Shown here one piece after another: positions 35,336 to 47,228 of a stretch of 64,000 nucleotides of DNA; the first letter of the stretch is position 1; each line of letters opens with the position of its first letter. The position numbers and the translations under genes are program-made. Source of the DNA: Zonotrichia leucophrys gambelii (taxonomy: Eukaryota; Chordata; Aves; Passeriformes; Passerellidae); assembly GCF_028769735.1 (NCBI RefSeq), contig NC_088200.1, positions 72,516,046-72,580,045 of the forward strand, written 5' to 3'. The notes beneath the pieces are model-generated. The model was not told the DNA's origin and did no database searches. It worked only from the letters and a program-made list of their open reading frames with translations.

Positions 35336-37893
35336 GTGAAATAACATCACATTTCTTTTAATTTCGTATCTTGGTGCTGACATGCAGCCCTTTGTGTGGC
35401 ACGCACATGGCATTGCTTGCTGCTTCAGAAACAGAGAAGGTAACCAGGAGTGTATCACAGGTTGTGAGTGTTTGGAGGTGAATTATGGACAGGTAAAACA
35501 CCCCAAAACACGGTGAGAGAAAGCAGACAGGACCAGTTTTAATTTGCTTTTGTACTGTTTAGCCTGGCCTGCTCTGTTCAGGTGGTGTGACATGCACAGT
35601 TCTGGTGTCGCATTTTGAGTGTGGGATGACTGTGCAAAACACCCAGCGGTGGAAGGACATTATTTTTTCGCTTTTATTTTTTTAATTTTAATTTTTTTTT
35701 CTCTTGCCATTTTTTTTCTTGGTAGGGAGGGAAATAGCCCATCTCTGCAGAAAGTGCTGTCAGAGATGCACTTACTCTCCAGGACACAGAATGCTGCATT
35801 TGCCTTTGGCCTTTTTATAGCACTCCTTCTGGCCATGCAGTTTCCTTAATGGAGCCACGTGCCTGATCCTTTTAGCTGGAAGAAACGTTTCAGCATTAAA
35901 GACTAAGAAAGGAGTTAGGGAGAGGAGGAGAGGACCTCAGGAACACTGGGGGAGGCAGCTGTACATGCCCGGGTGGTCTTGGTTCTGCTGAAAGGATGAG
36001 AAGTCTGTAAGAGTGCAAAAGAAGCACTAAGTTTTACAGAATTTAATTAAATACAACAAGATTGTGTGATATAAAAGGAACTTGTGCTCATTTTGCCATA
36101 CGTGTGGGTTCTTATTTGATTTTTTTTTTAATGCCAGCACAAAGTAGAATAAAGAGGAGTGGAAGTGCTCAGATCTATCCGTTCTGTCCTTCCATGGTCA
36201 CCTTTAAAACCATTTTTAACCATTTTTAACCACTTTTAACCACTGAGCTGTTAATGTATCTGTGAGCTAGAAGTGGTAGAAAAAAGTTACATAGCAGTCA
36301 GCTCTTTCAAAATCCTGAGTGTTTTTGAAGAGTCATGCATTTAACAATTACTTATTTTTTCTCCAATTGAATACTCCTGTGGGAATAAGTTTGGATGATG
36401 CACATGTAAAATTAGGCTTTGCACAGGTTTCATGGGTACATTTCCCCAAGTTTTTAAAGCACTTAATTTACAAAGCAGTGTGGAGAAATTTACAAAATAA
36501 AAAAAAATAAATTATCTGTTTGCTTTGGAAGTGCCATCCAAAGGTGCACAGGGAGCTGGAGCACTGGAATTGACATTCTGGGTTTGGAGGAGAGAAAGGA
36601 AAATATATGTAGGGAAATGAAGCCTGCTCCTTCATTTTGCTCTGCACACCTTGGTTTTCAGATGTTGATATTTGTGATATTATGATATGATATGTGTTGT
36701 ACATGTTGATATTTGTGGTTTGGAGAGAAAAGGATTCGTACACAGGATCTGTATTTTTGTTCTTTTAAAACTTCCCCATATCAAAGAAAATTGCTTTCAC
36801 ACAGTCTACTAAGATACGTGGGGGAGAACAGGAATATGTTTCTGGGAGTGGAAAATGCTCTTTTTTTAGGAATGCTAAGCTTTGAAATCTTCTTGGGAAG
36901 TTTTCATGCCAGGTGTGACAGAATAATGTGAAAGTAACTATAGTAGGTTTAAAAGTCAGAAATCACAGTTACTGATAAGTGTGCAACATTTGAGATATGA
37001 TTTTGGAACTGAGAGTTGAAGACCAGGTACACAAATCATAGGGATGGATAACCTGGAGTACATTTGGATATATCATCTAATTATTGTGTTTTAAAGGTTC
37101 CTGAAGCTTTTCTCCCATAAGAAACTGGGACAAAAGTTAGGAGCAGATGGGTTTGAGCTTTGTACAGTGAACAGTTATTTATGTATTTATGACAGAAATA
37201 GAACTCTTTATTTGTCCCTAAAATCTCAAGAAAACAAGATGGGGGGCATGTGGGGTGTCTTCAAAGTTGTAGAAAACGAAATTAATTGTCAGTGTTTGTG
37301 CAGTGATAGTGTGAATGACTGGCTAAAGATACAAACTCAGTGCTTCTGAATATGTTTGGGATGGCCAAAGAAGTCTCACAAATGCATTGTACTCGGTTTT
37401 GGTAAATAATTAAACACATGTTGTGGGACTGCAGCACTAAAAGCTCAGTGTGAGTGCTTGGAACTCAGCTGGTGGGAGCAGCAGCCCTTGGAAGGCAGCC
37501 CCTGTCCACAGGGATTTCTCAGGCAGATTTGCTATGTATAGCCAGCAAGGTCTCCCTAAACAAATAATCTTTTGCTTTTTACTGCTGTGAGTTTATAGGG
37601 AAGCTGCTTATCAGGTCAAGGAGCAGTCAAATGGGCTGTGAGCACCTGGGGCTTTCTTTTGCATCACACACCTGAACGACACCTGAACGCCCTCCTGCTT
37701 CTGCAGAACTGCGTCCTGGTAAAGCAAAACATTCCCAGAGAGGGGCACCGAAACGTTTAAAGTCATCTCTGCCTTTTACCTGAGCTGTGACTCAGAAAAC
37801 CATGCTGCCCATAGATGCTGATGCTCTTCTGCAGCTGGGTTATGGTTCCCAACCCAGCCTGGGTGTAATGGAACTGCATGCCAGCTTTTCTTG

Positions 37894-38515
37894 TGTGAAA
37901 AACGCCAATCATTTGTTTTTTAAAATTTTAAAAGTTTAATAGTAATGAAATCGTTATAAAAATAGCAATATAATTAGAGTAATAATAATTTGGACAATTT
38001 GCATTAGGACAATACGGGACAATACAAACAAAGAGTTACGGACATCCAGGTACCTTTTTCTGAGCAAAATAAGCCCAAAAAAGGACTCACATTAACAGAG
38101 GATTAACCCTTAAAAACAATAACCTGTTGCATATTCATACACCTCATACAGGATGGATAAATTCCATTCAAACACAGGATTCTGTCTGGTTAGTGTCAAC
38201 TTCTTCCTCTGGATCCTAGGGTATATTCAGGGCTGAGCGAGGTGGGAAGAAGTTCATTTCTTCTGAAAGTGGGGCAATAAATTCTCTTTCTCTGAAAGAT
38301 TTAGGTGCCATGTGGCTGCTATCTCAGTGCAAGTCCTTTCTTTTTTAAAAAAAGTATTTTACATAGCATAGTTTATATTTTAACATTTTGTTATAATCTA
38401 AAACTGTATTTAACACGCTACTTAAGAAAATTAACACAGCATCACTTTCTAACACAACACATATAATATCCTTTTTAATATTTGTGAAAATATCATAAAA
38501 CATGCACTTTTCACG
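37894..38515 (+). mobile_element. Solo LTR, type A, copy 2
   Basis: It begins TGTGAAAAAC and ends CTTTTCACG (final A to G change from the expected CA). It has a 5-bp duplication, tcttg, at 37889-37893 and 38516-38520. AATAAA lies at 38276-38281. It is about 622 bp and pairs with the inverted copy at 3771-4396. No internal retroviral sequence is seen. Confidence 0.85.
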
Positions 38516-39282
38516 TCTTGCATTAAAGCTTTAACAGGCAAAGGGTGGCCAGCTGAGCCAGAGATGTGTCCCCACAACTGCTTTTTCTGCTTTTTGGGCA
38601 TGCAAACCCAAAATGCTTCATGGTTTCATAAAACCTAGCACAAAGTGATTCCAGAATAGTCTTCTAAAATTGAAATCAATTAGAAACTTGGTACAACAGT
38701 CACATCTCCAGCTCTCCAGATTACCCCAATTTTCCCAGAAAAGCCTACCTTCTAAAAAAAATTAGCATTAACATAGGCATCACTTCAACGTGACCAAAAC
38801 TCATAGTTTTGCATCACGTTTTTCCTCACAATTTAACTGTGAGTGCTTTTAAGAACTACTGAAAGTGAAGCATGACACTCAGTTTGGGAAAACTTGGGAA
38901 ACAACCCAGCTTGGAGAACGCAGCCTTTCTCCTTTAGCTGGAGCACAAGGTTAATTTCCACCAAATGAGGCACAAGGCACTGGGGTGGCTGTGCTGTACA
39001 GAGAGGTCCAGAAAATCCCCCTGGCTCTGGTGCAGTCCCACCTGCAGCTCATTGCACTCAGCAGCCCTAAAAACAATGGGATCATCAGCCTGGACAGCTT
39101 GGGCAGCGTGTGCTGGTGCCCAGGAATGAGTAAAAGATTGTGTCAGCTGGTGAGAAAATGTTAAATTCTGTGCGAGGGATCCAAACTTTTCTACCTGTAA
39201 ATGTTTTTCTCTATGGTTGCAGGGCCAAGGAGCTCCCTGATAATAGTGATGAGTTGCTGAGATGCCCTCATAATCTCCTTCA

Positions 39283-39352
39283 GAATAGAGGTTTTTTGGG
39301 GTTTTTTGTGTTTGGTTTTTTTTGTTTTTTTTTTTTTTGGGGGGGTTTTCTG
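39283..39352. repeat. Short T/G-only tract
   Basis: Runs of T and G with a G7 run near 39340, like the longer tracts at 17326 and 42340. Confidence 0.8.
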
Positions 39353-40025
39353 TTCTTGTTCACAGCATTATCTAAAAAATCCCCACAATACAGAGAATAA
39401 GAAGTTTCATGGATCTGGGATTTATCCTTTGGAGTTATTAACTTAGTCCAGCTCACTGGATTGAGGATTTCATCCTCTGTTCTTTGTGGAAAAAAATTAA
39501 AATTGGTAATAGCTGCCATTCATTTTTATTTAATGGAGTGGCAAGGGGTTTTGTTTTTTTTTTTCATTAGCAGAATCAGGAATTAACAATCTTGTTAATG
39601 TGTTCTGCTCTAAGATGCTGGTTGTCTTTGCAACACTGCTCTGCCAAGGACAAAGGAATGGCAAATAACTTTGGATAATGTAGTCTATAAATTACTTTCA
39701 CCTGAAGAGTTAGTGTATTCCTGTGCTGAGCAGATCCTAGAAAAAATTAATGTTAATTAACTGACTGGTAGACATTTGTTTCAAAGGAAAAAAATTAGGA
39801 GTAGGGGAAAAAATGTTATTACGAGAGAACAGAGATATCATCTACTTTTAATTATTCAACAGTATTTTGTAGGGATGAATCATTGCTGGCACTGCTAAAG
39901 CAGAGACAAAATATTTAGTCTAACACTGTAAAAAAAAACAAACCTCTAAATGCTCGAGACAGATCTTGGATGCTTTTCCTTTGATTTGTGCAGATCTTTA
40001 CTGAGCTTTGTTTTGTGGAAATCAC

Positions 40026-40310
40026 GCAGAACCACAGAATCAATTAGGCTGGAGAAGAGCTCTGAGTCCAACCTGTCAGTCAGAGCAGAGCATTGGTGCC
40101 AAGACATTCCTTAAACCCCTCCAGGGACTGAGACTCCATCACCTCCCTTCCAATGACCATTCCCCAATCAATTTCCAATCAATTTAACCAATCACCAATC
40201 AATTTCCAATCAATTTTGCCAATTGTCAATCAATTTCTTCACTTGTGTGAAGAAATTCCTCCTCTAGTCCCACCTCAACCTGCCCTGCTGCAGTTTGGAC
40301 TAAGTGAAAA
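40026..40310 (-). mobile_element. CR1 LINE 3' end with internal expansion
   Basis: On the + strand 'accacagaatcaattaggct', 'gagtccaacctgtcag', 'ccctccagggactgagact' and 'gaagaaattcctcctc' follow the reverse complement of the CR1 3' end. Between 40150 and 40223 a CCAATCAATTT-like unit has expanded. Confidence 0.8.
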
Positions 40311-40837
40311 TGGAGTGAGAAGATTTTTTTTTAACCTTTTTTAACCTGCTTTATTTTTAAATATATATTTTTTTAATATTGAATGAATCTGGTTCTACTT
40401 GTAACATGAAACTGCTGAATTTTGAGGACAAAATTTCCTTTTCTAACTGTTATGGCTTCACATAGAGAAGCACATTGGCTTGGATAGAGCACACTGACTG
40501 TGACAAACTCTGTAACTTCCATTCAGTTTTACTGATTTTTTAAATGCTGGGTGTTCTGTGGGGGATGTGGAGACATGTAATGCCCTCAGGGCAGTCTCTG
40601 CAAGACTGGGGATCGCTAGAATGAGGGGAAATAGTCAAAGCCATGAAATAAATCTGTGGCTCATGAAGCTTGCCAGAGGACCTTGACAAACTGCTGCTCA
40701 AATGTTGGTGTCTTTTTAGAAGGAATAATTTTAAAAAGCTGGAAGCCATGCTTTTCTTCCTGGTATAAAGCAGCAGGGGAGATGGCCACTTGAAATTTAG
40801 AGTAAAACACTGCTAGATAGAGATGGGTTTTAAAAAT

Positions 40838-41445
40838 TATTTATTTGTTTATTTGTTTGTTTATTTATCTATGTATTATATGGTTAAATAAAAATTACAA
40901 ATATAATAAATATTATCTATAAATAGATACAATGATACTATATATAATATATTATATATGATATCTAATAGTATAGTAATAATATTATATATCATCTATT
41001 ATATTTTTACAATGTAATAAATACAATATAATATATTTATCTTTATATTTATCTTTATATTTATTATAATATAATATATTATATATATTACTATATATAA
41101 TATATATTATATAATTATATTAATATAATAGATATATATTACTATATATAATATATTATATTATATATAATATATGTAATATTAAATATTATATATTATA
41201 CAAAATAATATTAATTTATAATATTAATTATTTTTAATTATACTAAAATAATTAATATTAATATATAATTAATATTAATATATAATTAATATTAATTTAT
41301 AATTAAATATATATTATATAAATTTAATATTATATATTAAATATAATAAATATACATAATATATAATAGATATATTATATATAGTAATATAGAATACATT
41401 ATTTATACATAATATATAATAAATACTTCTTTTTTTTTTTTTATT
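40838..41445. repeat. Long AT-rich array
   Basis: It starts with TTTA/TTTG units and continues as 550 bp of nearly pure A/T with TATATAATAT and TTAATATTAA words, ending in poly(T) and (TTA)n. Confidence 0.95.
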
Positions 41446-41699
41446 ATTATTATTATTCTGTCACACTTATATTAGGCTGCCTAAACATTACAGCAAGTGT
41501 TGTAAGTATATCATTGTACTAAGCAAGTATTAAAAAATTAACACATAAAATTTGCAAAGGCATGTCTGTGTTAAAATACACAGGAAAGAAAAAAGTCAAA
41601 ACAACACTAGCAAAAAGAAAGCTCTCTTTCTGGCTTGATGATGACAGTCATGATGAATAGGCAAAATTTTGCAGAAGGTTAACTAAAGGATACAGGCAA

Positions 41700-42038
41700 C
41701 TGGCATAAAGCTTTTATTGGCTGTGATATTTATTGGGATGTGACAGTAAACACAAATGAATAAATACTGTTGTGAAGCTGTTACAACCCAGGCAGTGTGA
41801 AGCTTTTTAGAATTGGTGCTTTATGAAAAGCTGGTGTGGAAAGAAATTGGCCATATTTCACCCCCGCAGTGGGATTTCATCCAACATTTTAACTTTTATC
41901 CAATGATCAGGTTATAGCACAGTGACAGTGGCTGCATAATTCCATAATTCCTTTTTCTTCTCTCTGAATCCCCTGCTCCAGGTGAACTTTGTGTTTCCCC
42001 TGTTAAACTGCTGACTGAAAGCTCAGGATCACCCTGGT
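41700..42038 (+). repeat. Unidentified repeat C, copy 2
   Basis: Same-orientation match to 26106-26433. It carries extra insertions of about 15 bp (after 'gatatttatt') and about 18 bp (after 'catatttca'). Confidence 0.75.
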
Positions 42039-42339
42039 CCCTTCTGGGGGTGAGATCAGGGGGCGGATGCTGCTGCAGAGCTGCAGTTGTGCATTTATTG
42101 CTGCATTTCATCATTTCTGTAGGCCTGGCATTCCTGCAGGCGGTGTGGAATCCAGAGACGTTTAAAGCTGCACACTCAGAATGGTGGCTGCTGCTCTGGG
42201 ACTGAGGTTCTGACCCATAAACTGGTGTTTTACTGGGGATTGACCCTTCCATGAAGTCTCAAATAGAGGAAGAAATAATCCAAGATGTTTAGATTGCGGG
42301 TGAAGTGCAATTTTTTGTTGTTGCTGTTGTGTTTGTGAG

Positions 42340-42645
42340 GGTTTTTTAAATTTGTTTGTTAGTTTGGTTTGGTTTGGTTTCCTTTTTCAGGGTTTTTTTT
42401 TTTTTTTTTTTGCCTTTTCCTTTTTTTTGTTTTTGTTTTTTTGGGGGGTTTGTTTGGTTGGTTTTGTTTTGGTTTTTTTGTGTTCTTTTGTTTGTTTTTT
42501 GGGTTTTTTTGTTTTTTGTTTTTGTTTTGGGTTTTTTTTTTTTTTTTGTTGGGGTTTTTTGTTTGTGTTTTTTTTTTTTTTTTTTTTTGGTTGGTTGGTT
42601 GGTTGGTTTGTTTGGTTTTTTTTGATTTTTGTTTGTTTTTTGTTA
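42340..42645. repeat. Long T/G-only low-complexity tract
   Basis: About 300 nt made of T and G with only a handful of A and C. It includes TTGG units (gg ttggttggttggttgg type) and T runs up to about 22. Confidence 0.95.
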
Positions 42646-44026
42646 TCTAGTCTGGGCTCTGCTGCCCCAGCTCTCATTGTAATCACTGCTTTACCTCAAA
42701 GAGAGAGAGCATGAGAAGCATCAGGCAGGGTCAGAATGTGCAGCCCTTTCTCATCCTCCTGTTTGTTCTTTCCTACCTTGGTGTGAGCTGGGTGCTTTAC
42801 AGGCCTCGCTAGGCTGAGCACTGGGGAGATTATTTTTCTCCAAAACTAGCTTATGGCTGAGGTAATTGGTTTTCTGAGGGCTTAAAAAATAAAAATTGTA
42901 AATCTGACACGAGGTCAGTGTTGGTTCTCTGCTTATCTGCTCTAGGCTGTTTATGAGAGGCATCAAATGCATTTATCTCTAAAATGCTTGGAAATAAAAC
43001 CGTGTAGCATTTCACGGCTGTAGCTGGAACATAAAGGCCTTGTTTAGGGCCTTGGTAGGGCCTCATCTCCACATGAGGACAGGTTTACACCTTCATCTTC
43101 TGGGATTTTTGCCCCCAGTTTTAATCCTTAAGATCTCTATGAAACAGAATGAAATACCTCCTGTGGATGCCACTGGATGCCACTTTATGCTCTGTAACAT
43201 AAAGTTATGAACTTTATGTTTCAGAAATCCTCAGGCTGCTTCTTCCTGGCCGTATCTGAGGGGCCTGGTGCAGCAGAGGGAGGAGTGATTAATTCACACG
43301 GGAGTGCCAGTAACACACCTTGTTTAACCTTTGTTTTCAGGGACCAGCCCCTGAAGATCATCAGGAGCTGGAAACTGAATCCCACCTCTCTTTTCTCCTC
43401 CTCTCAAATTGCAGCTCCACTGTTTCACAGCTGGCTGGAGGTCGTGGTTTCTCTGACTTAGTGCCAGGACAGGCAGGGAGATGAATGTGGGAGCTGTAAC
43501 CTGTCCATTCCTGCCCTCCTGCTTGTGCCCATAACCTTCCAATCCATGCAGCATAAAAAGCATAGTTTCCCCATGCAGCAGCTTATTTTACATTTAGACA
43601 TGTTCTGAAACCCAGGAGATCCAAGTATCCTCACCAGCATGAGAGGAGCTCATCCCTGATGGAGCCCTTAAAGCCAGCTCCTTGCCTGTATGCTGATTTC
43701 ATTGTGCAGCAGTGGTTGCTGGCTCAGTTTCTGTGACTTCAGGGCTCTGTGACAATCCTGCTCTTAAGAACATGTCTTGGACTGGCAGGAATTGGCAGCT
43801 GCCAGGCTGGTGTGGGCTCTCAGCTGTGACACACAACTCACAGTTAATTTCTAGCTGCTGTTGGACTGCCTGCCATTCAGTTTGTGCTGTTTGACACTGC
43901 CAGGGGTTTATAAAGACTGAAAAAACTGCAGTGGAGAAGAGCAACTGAGAGTACTTCACTGAACATTGCTGGTGTAATCAGGCTCTGCTGCCACTGAGGT
44001 TTAGCAATTAGAGACAAGTCTCTCAG

Positions 44027-44072
44027 TTTGAAATATTTTATATGTATATACATATGTATAAAATATTTCAAA
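44027..44072. repeat. Perfect inverted repeat with 16-bp arms
   Basis: The left arm 44027-44042 is the exact reverse complement of 44057-44072, with a 14-nt AT-rich centre. Confidence 0.9.
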
Positions 44073-46944
44073 CATATACATATATTTTATACAGGTTGCT
44101 TCTGCTTGCTGGCTCCCAATCCACTCGAACAGATTCCAGACAGAGTTTGATTTAAAAGCTTCTATCAACTACATCATATTAAATAATGAAATGTCAGATG
44201 GAAAAATGAAGAAATGAGAGCAACTGTGGCTAAGTTTCCCCTGCATTTTGTACAAATCTGTGTTAAAGCCACAAGGGCAGTTCCATCCCTGCTCACCTGG
44301 GATGTGGCTGCCAGACCTTCACCCTTTGCCTGTTCACACGGTGTTTAGGAGCACAGCCTGCTCAGGGTATGCAAACATGTCTCTCCTCCCTGAAGGCTCT
44401 AAAGGCAAGGAATCTGTTGCCATCTCCCATTTGGACACACTAAAAAATCCACCCCCAAAATCCAAGTGAAATTTTCTGCCCCCTGGACTCCCTCATCTCC
44501 TCCAGTTCTGGCCTGCTGCAATTAATTGCCTTTGTTGATCACTAGGCTTCTGTTGTTTTGCTTTTGACAGAAGACAAGGGTGCTCTGGCCTGGACCAATG
44601 TTGTTGAGTATTTTGGGGCTGAGGAAGTGAATTTCCTGTCTGTGTTTTGCTTATTTCAGTCCTGCTTGGCAGCTGAGAGCTGATGGCTGTGTGCAGTGAG
44701 ACAGATAGTCCGAGCTTCTGGAAACACTTGGTCACAAATTCCTATCCATAATTAATTTATCCTCTATCTGTATCAGCAGCCAGGAGTGTAATGTGCTTGA
44801 AACAGAGAGTGACTGCCAGAAAGGACAGATGTCACAAATATTGGAAGCAAATAATTGCAGTTATTATACTGACTGTTCAGCTTTGGAGATGAGCTGCACT
44901 GAGGAGGGGTTTGAACAAGGCTTTGGCTCACTTCAAACTAATTTTTTGTCACTCTTTTAACTCACTGTTCTTCATTAGGGCTACAAATTTGTTGTGTGCC
45001 TGGAACATATTACACAGACAAGTATGCCAAGAGTATTAAGATGTATTTTATAGAATGATAGGATATCAGGGATTCACTCTGCTTCCACTGCAGCTGTGGT
45101 AGGAGATAAACCAGGAGTTAGAAAGGAAGAGGAGCCTTTGGAGGATGTCATCTTCCTCAGAAAAACACTGGGGATTCATTTGATGGAAAAATTGAACAAA
45201 TTTTAGGACTAGTATGACTAGCTGAGAACAATGCCCAGATGGTATGGGAAATGTAATTAACCTTTGGCAAATGCAGCAGCTCTCAAAGTGATGATATAGA
45301 AATTCACTAAGATTCACTAGTTTATTAAGTTGTTTATACATAAAGGGATCAGTTTTTCAACTTTAGCATCAATATTATTATAAAATACTTGTGGAGGTAG
45401 TTTTATAAATTTTTAATTAAAGAACCAGAAACACCCACTTAAAATCTCACTACTCAATGGCAAGGAAGATAAAAGTGATGGAGATAGCCTAACATAAAAC
45501 AAAAAAATGATTGAATCTTACTTATCCAATTTACAGGGTGAAAAATTATGTTTCCAGCAATGGGCAAAAGCTGGGAGACATGGTACTTAATGAGGAAATT
45601 TGTTTCAGTGCTTTTCTCTAACAAGGTGTAATTTCTTCCTGACCTGACAGGCTGCTAAACCTTGGGATGCCATTAAACTGGTAATGAAGTGCCATGCTAA
45701 AAATAGTGTTTCTGCTCTCTTTCTGGTTGCCAGAGCCAGCAGAATTACCTGTATACTCAATTTGCCACCGTGTGTGAGACATCTCTGTGTGGAGGCCTCC
45801 GGGGAGGAGGAGCGTCACCTTCCCTCTGTCACACAGCGCTGGGTGCTGTGCCCATCAGGGGCCAAACGGGCAGGCAGGGCTGGGAGCTGGAGTTTGGTCC
45901 TGTGGGTTTGCTCTCCAGGATTGTCCTGGAGTGTGCTTTGACAGTGCTGAGCAGCAGCTGAAGCAAGGGAGGGGCTCCTCGTGGAAAATGGGGTGTGCTG
46001 GGTTATTCTGTTAAATAGCAGGGGATCCTCAAACTGTACGTTTCATGGGCTGTGTAGATATAAATTGCTCTTGATTAAGAGGTGCAGCTGGAGCACATAG
46101 CTAGGGCTGGTTTTTAGGGCTGTTAAGGTTTCCATTTTTAGGTTTCACTAGTGATTGTTTTTACCTAAACTCTCCTCAACTGCTGTTGCAGCCATTGCAC
46201 CACAAGTGTCAAGTAGGAAGGTGAGAGGATTCTAGAAATTTCCACAGCCCTACAGTGAGATAAAGCTGTCTGACCCTAAAAGTTTAAAGTAGTGGAGACG
46301 ACAGAGACCAACAAAACCCTACAGTATGTTAGGTATAAATCAATCAAGAGTTTGTGCAAAACCTGCATCCTAAACTTCCAGCAGGGTTTTCCTTTTCACC
46401 TGCCTCAGCAGCAGGAAGGCAAGTCTTGGGGGAGAAATCTTTCAGTTGCTTGTTTGCTAAGAAAAAATAGTTTTTTGGAGGATGAAGGAGGCTGGTAAAA
46501 CACATTGCCGAAAGCAAATAAGTATTTCATCTTACTCTTTACTTCTGGCTGTTCACAACATCTCCAGAAACTCCGGTATTTTGCAGCCCCCAGGGTAACA
46601 CTTGGAGATGTTTAATTACTTTACCCTTTGGCAACAGCTAACTTCACACAGATTTTTCTGCAACAGAGCCAAAGTGACGAGACAACTTTTAGAATGTCCA
46701 CCCTTCTGGATGTTTTTGAGCCATCAGTGGTGTCTTACGATGTGCAAGGCGGCACAAAGACGTGCCAATGTTTTGATGAGGTACAAGTGAATCTTTAATA
46801 AGATTCTGCTTTAAAAGTGTGGTGGAAGGAAAATCACAACCATCATATTCTCAGACCCTGAGTTTGGGGCAGCCCCAGGGGATATCAGCCTGGGGAAGGG
46901 AAGGTTTCAGGACCTAATTGTGAATATTTGATGCGGAAGGGAGG

Positions 46945-47228
46945 CTGCAGGAAGGATGGAGACTGTTTGTAAGGGTCTGCAGTGACAGGACAAGGGTTAA
47001 TGGCTTCAGACTAACAGGGAGTAGGTTTAAATCAGATATTAGGGAGAAATTGTTCCCTGGCAGGGTGGGCAGGCCCTGGAATAGAATTCCCAGAGCAGCT
47101 GGGGCTGCCCCTGCATCCCTGGCAGTGCCCAAAGCCAGGCTGGACACTGGGACACTGGGAGGGGTCCCTGACATGGCAGAGGGTGGAACAAAATGATCTT
47201 TAAGGTCCCTTCCAGCCCAAACTATTCA
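46945..47228 (+). mobile_element. CR1 LINE 3' portion
   Basis: It runs from 'ggatggagactgtttg' through 'tgacaggacaaggg', 'ttccctggcagggtggg' and 'atgatctttaaggtccc' to 'ttccagcccaaactattc', the complete 3' terminal region of avian CR1. It closely matches 605-755. Confidence 0.9.

Noticed and set aside
42352..42714. Open frames of Phe/Gly/Leu and Lys/Asn/Pro repeats (also 63436-63953)
   Set aside because: Products of the two-letter T/G and A/C tracts, not proteins.
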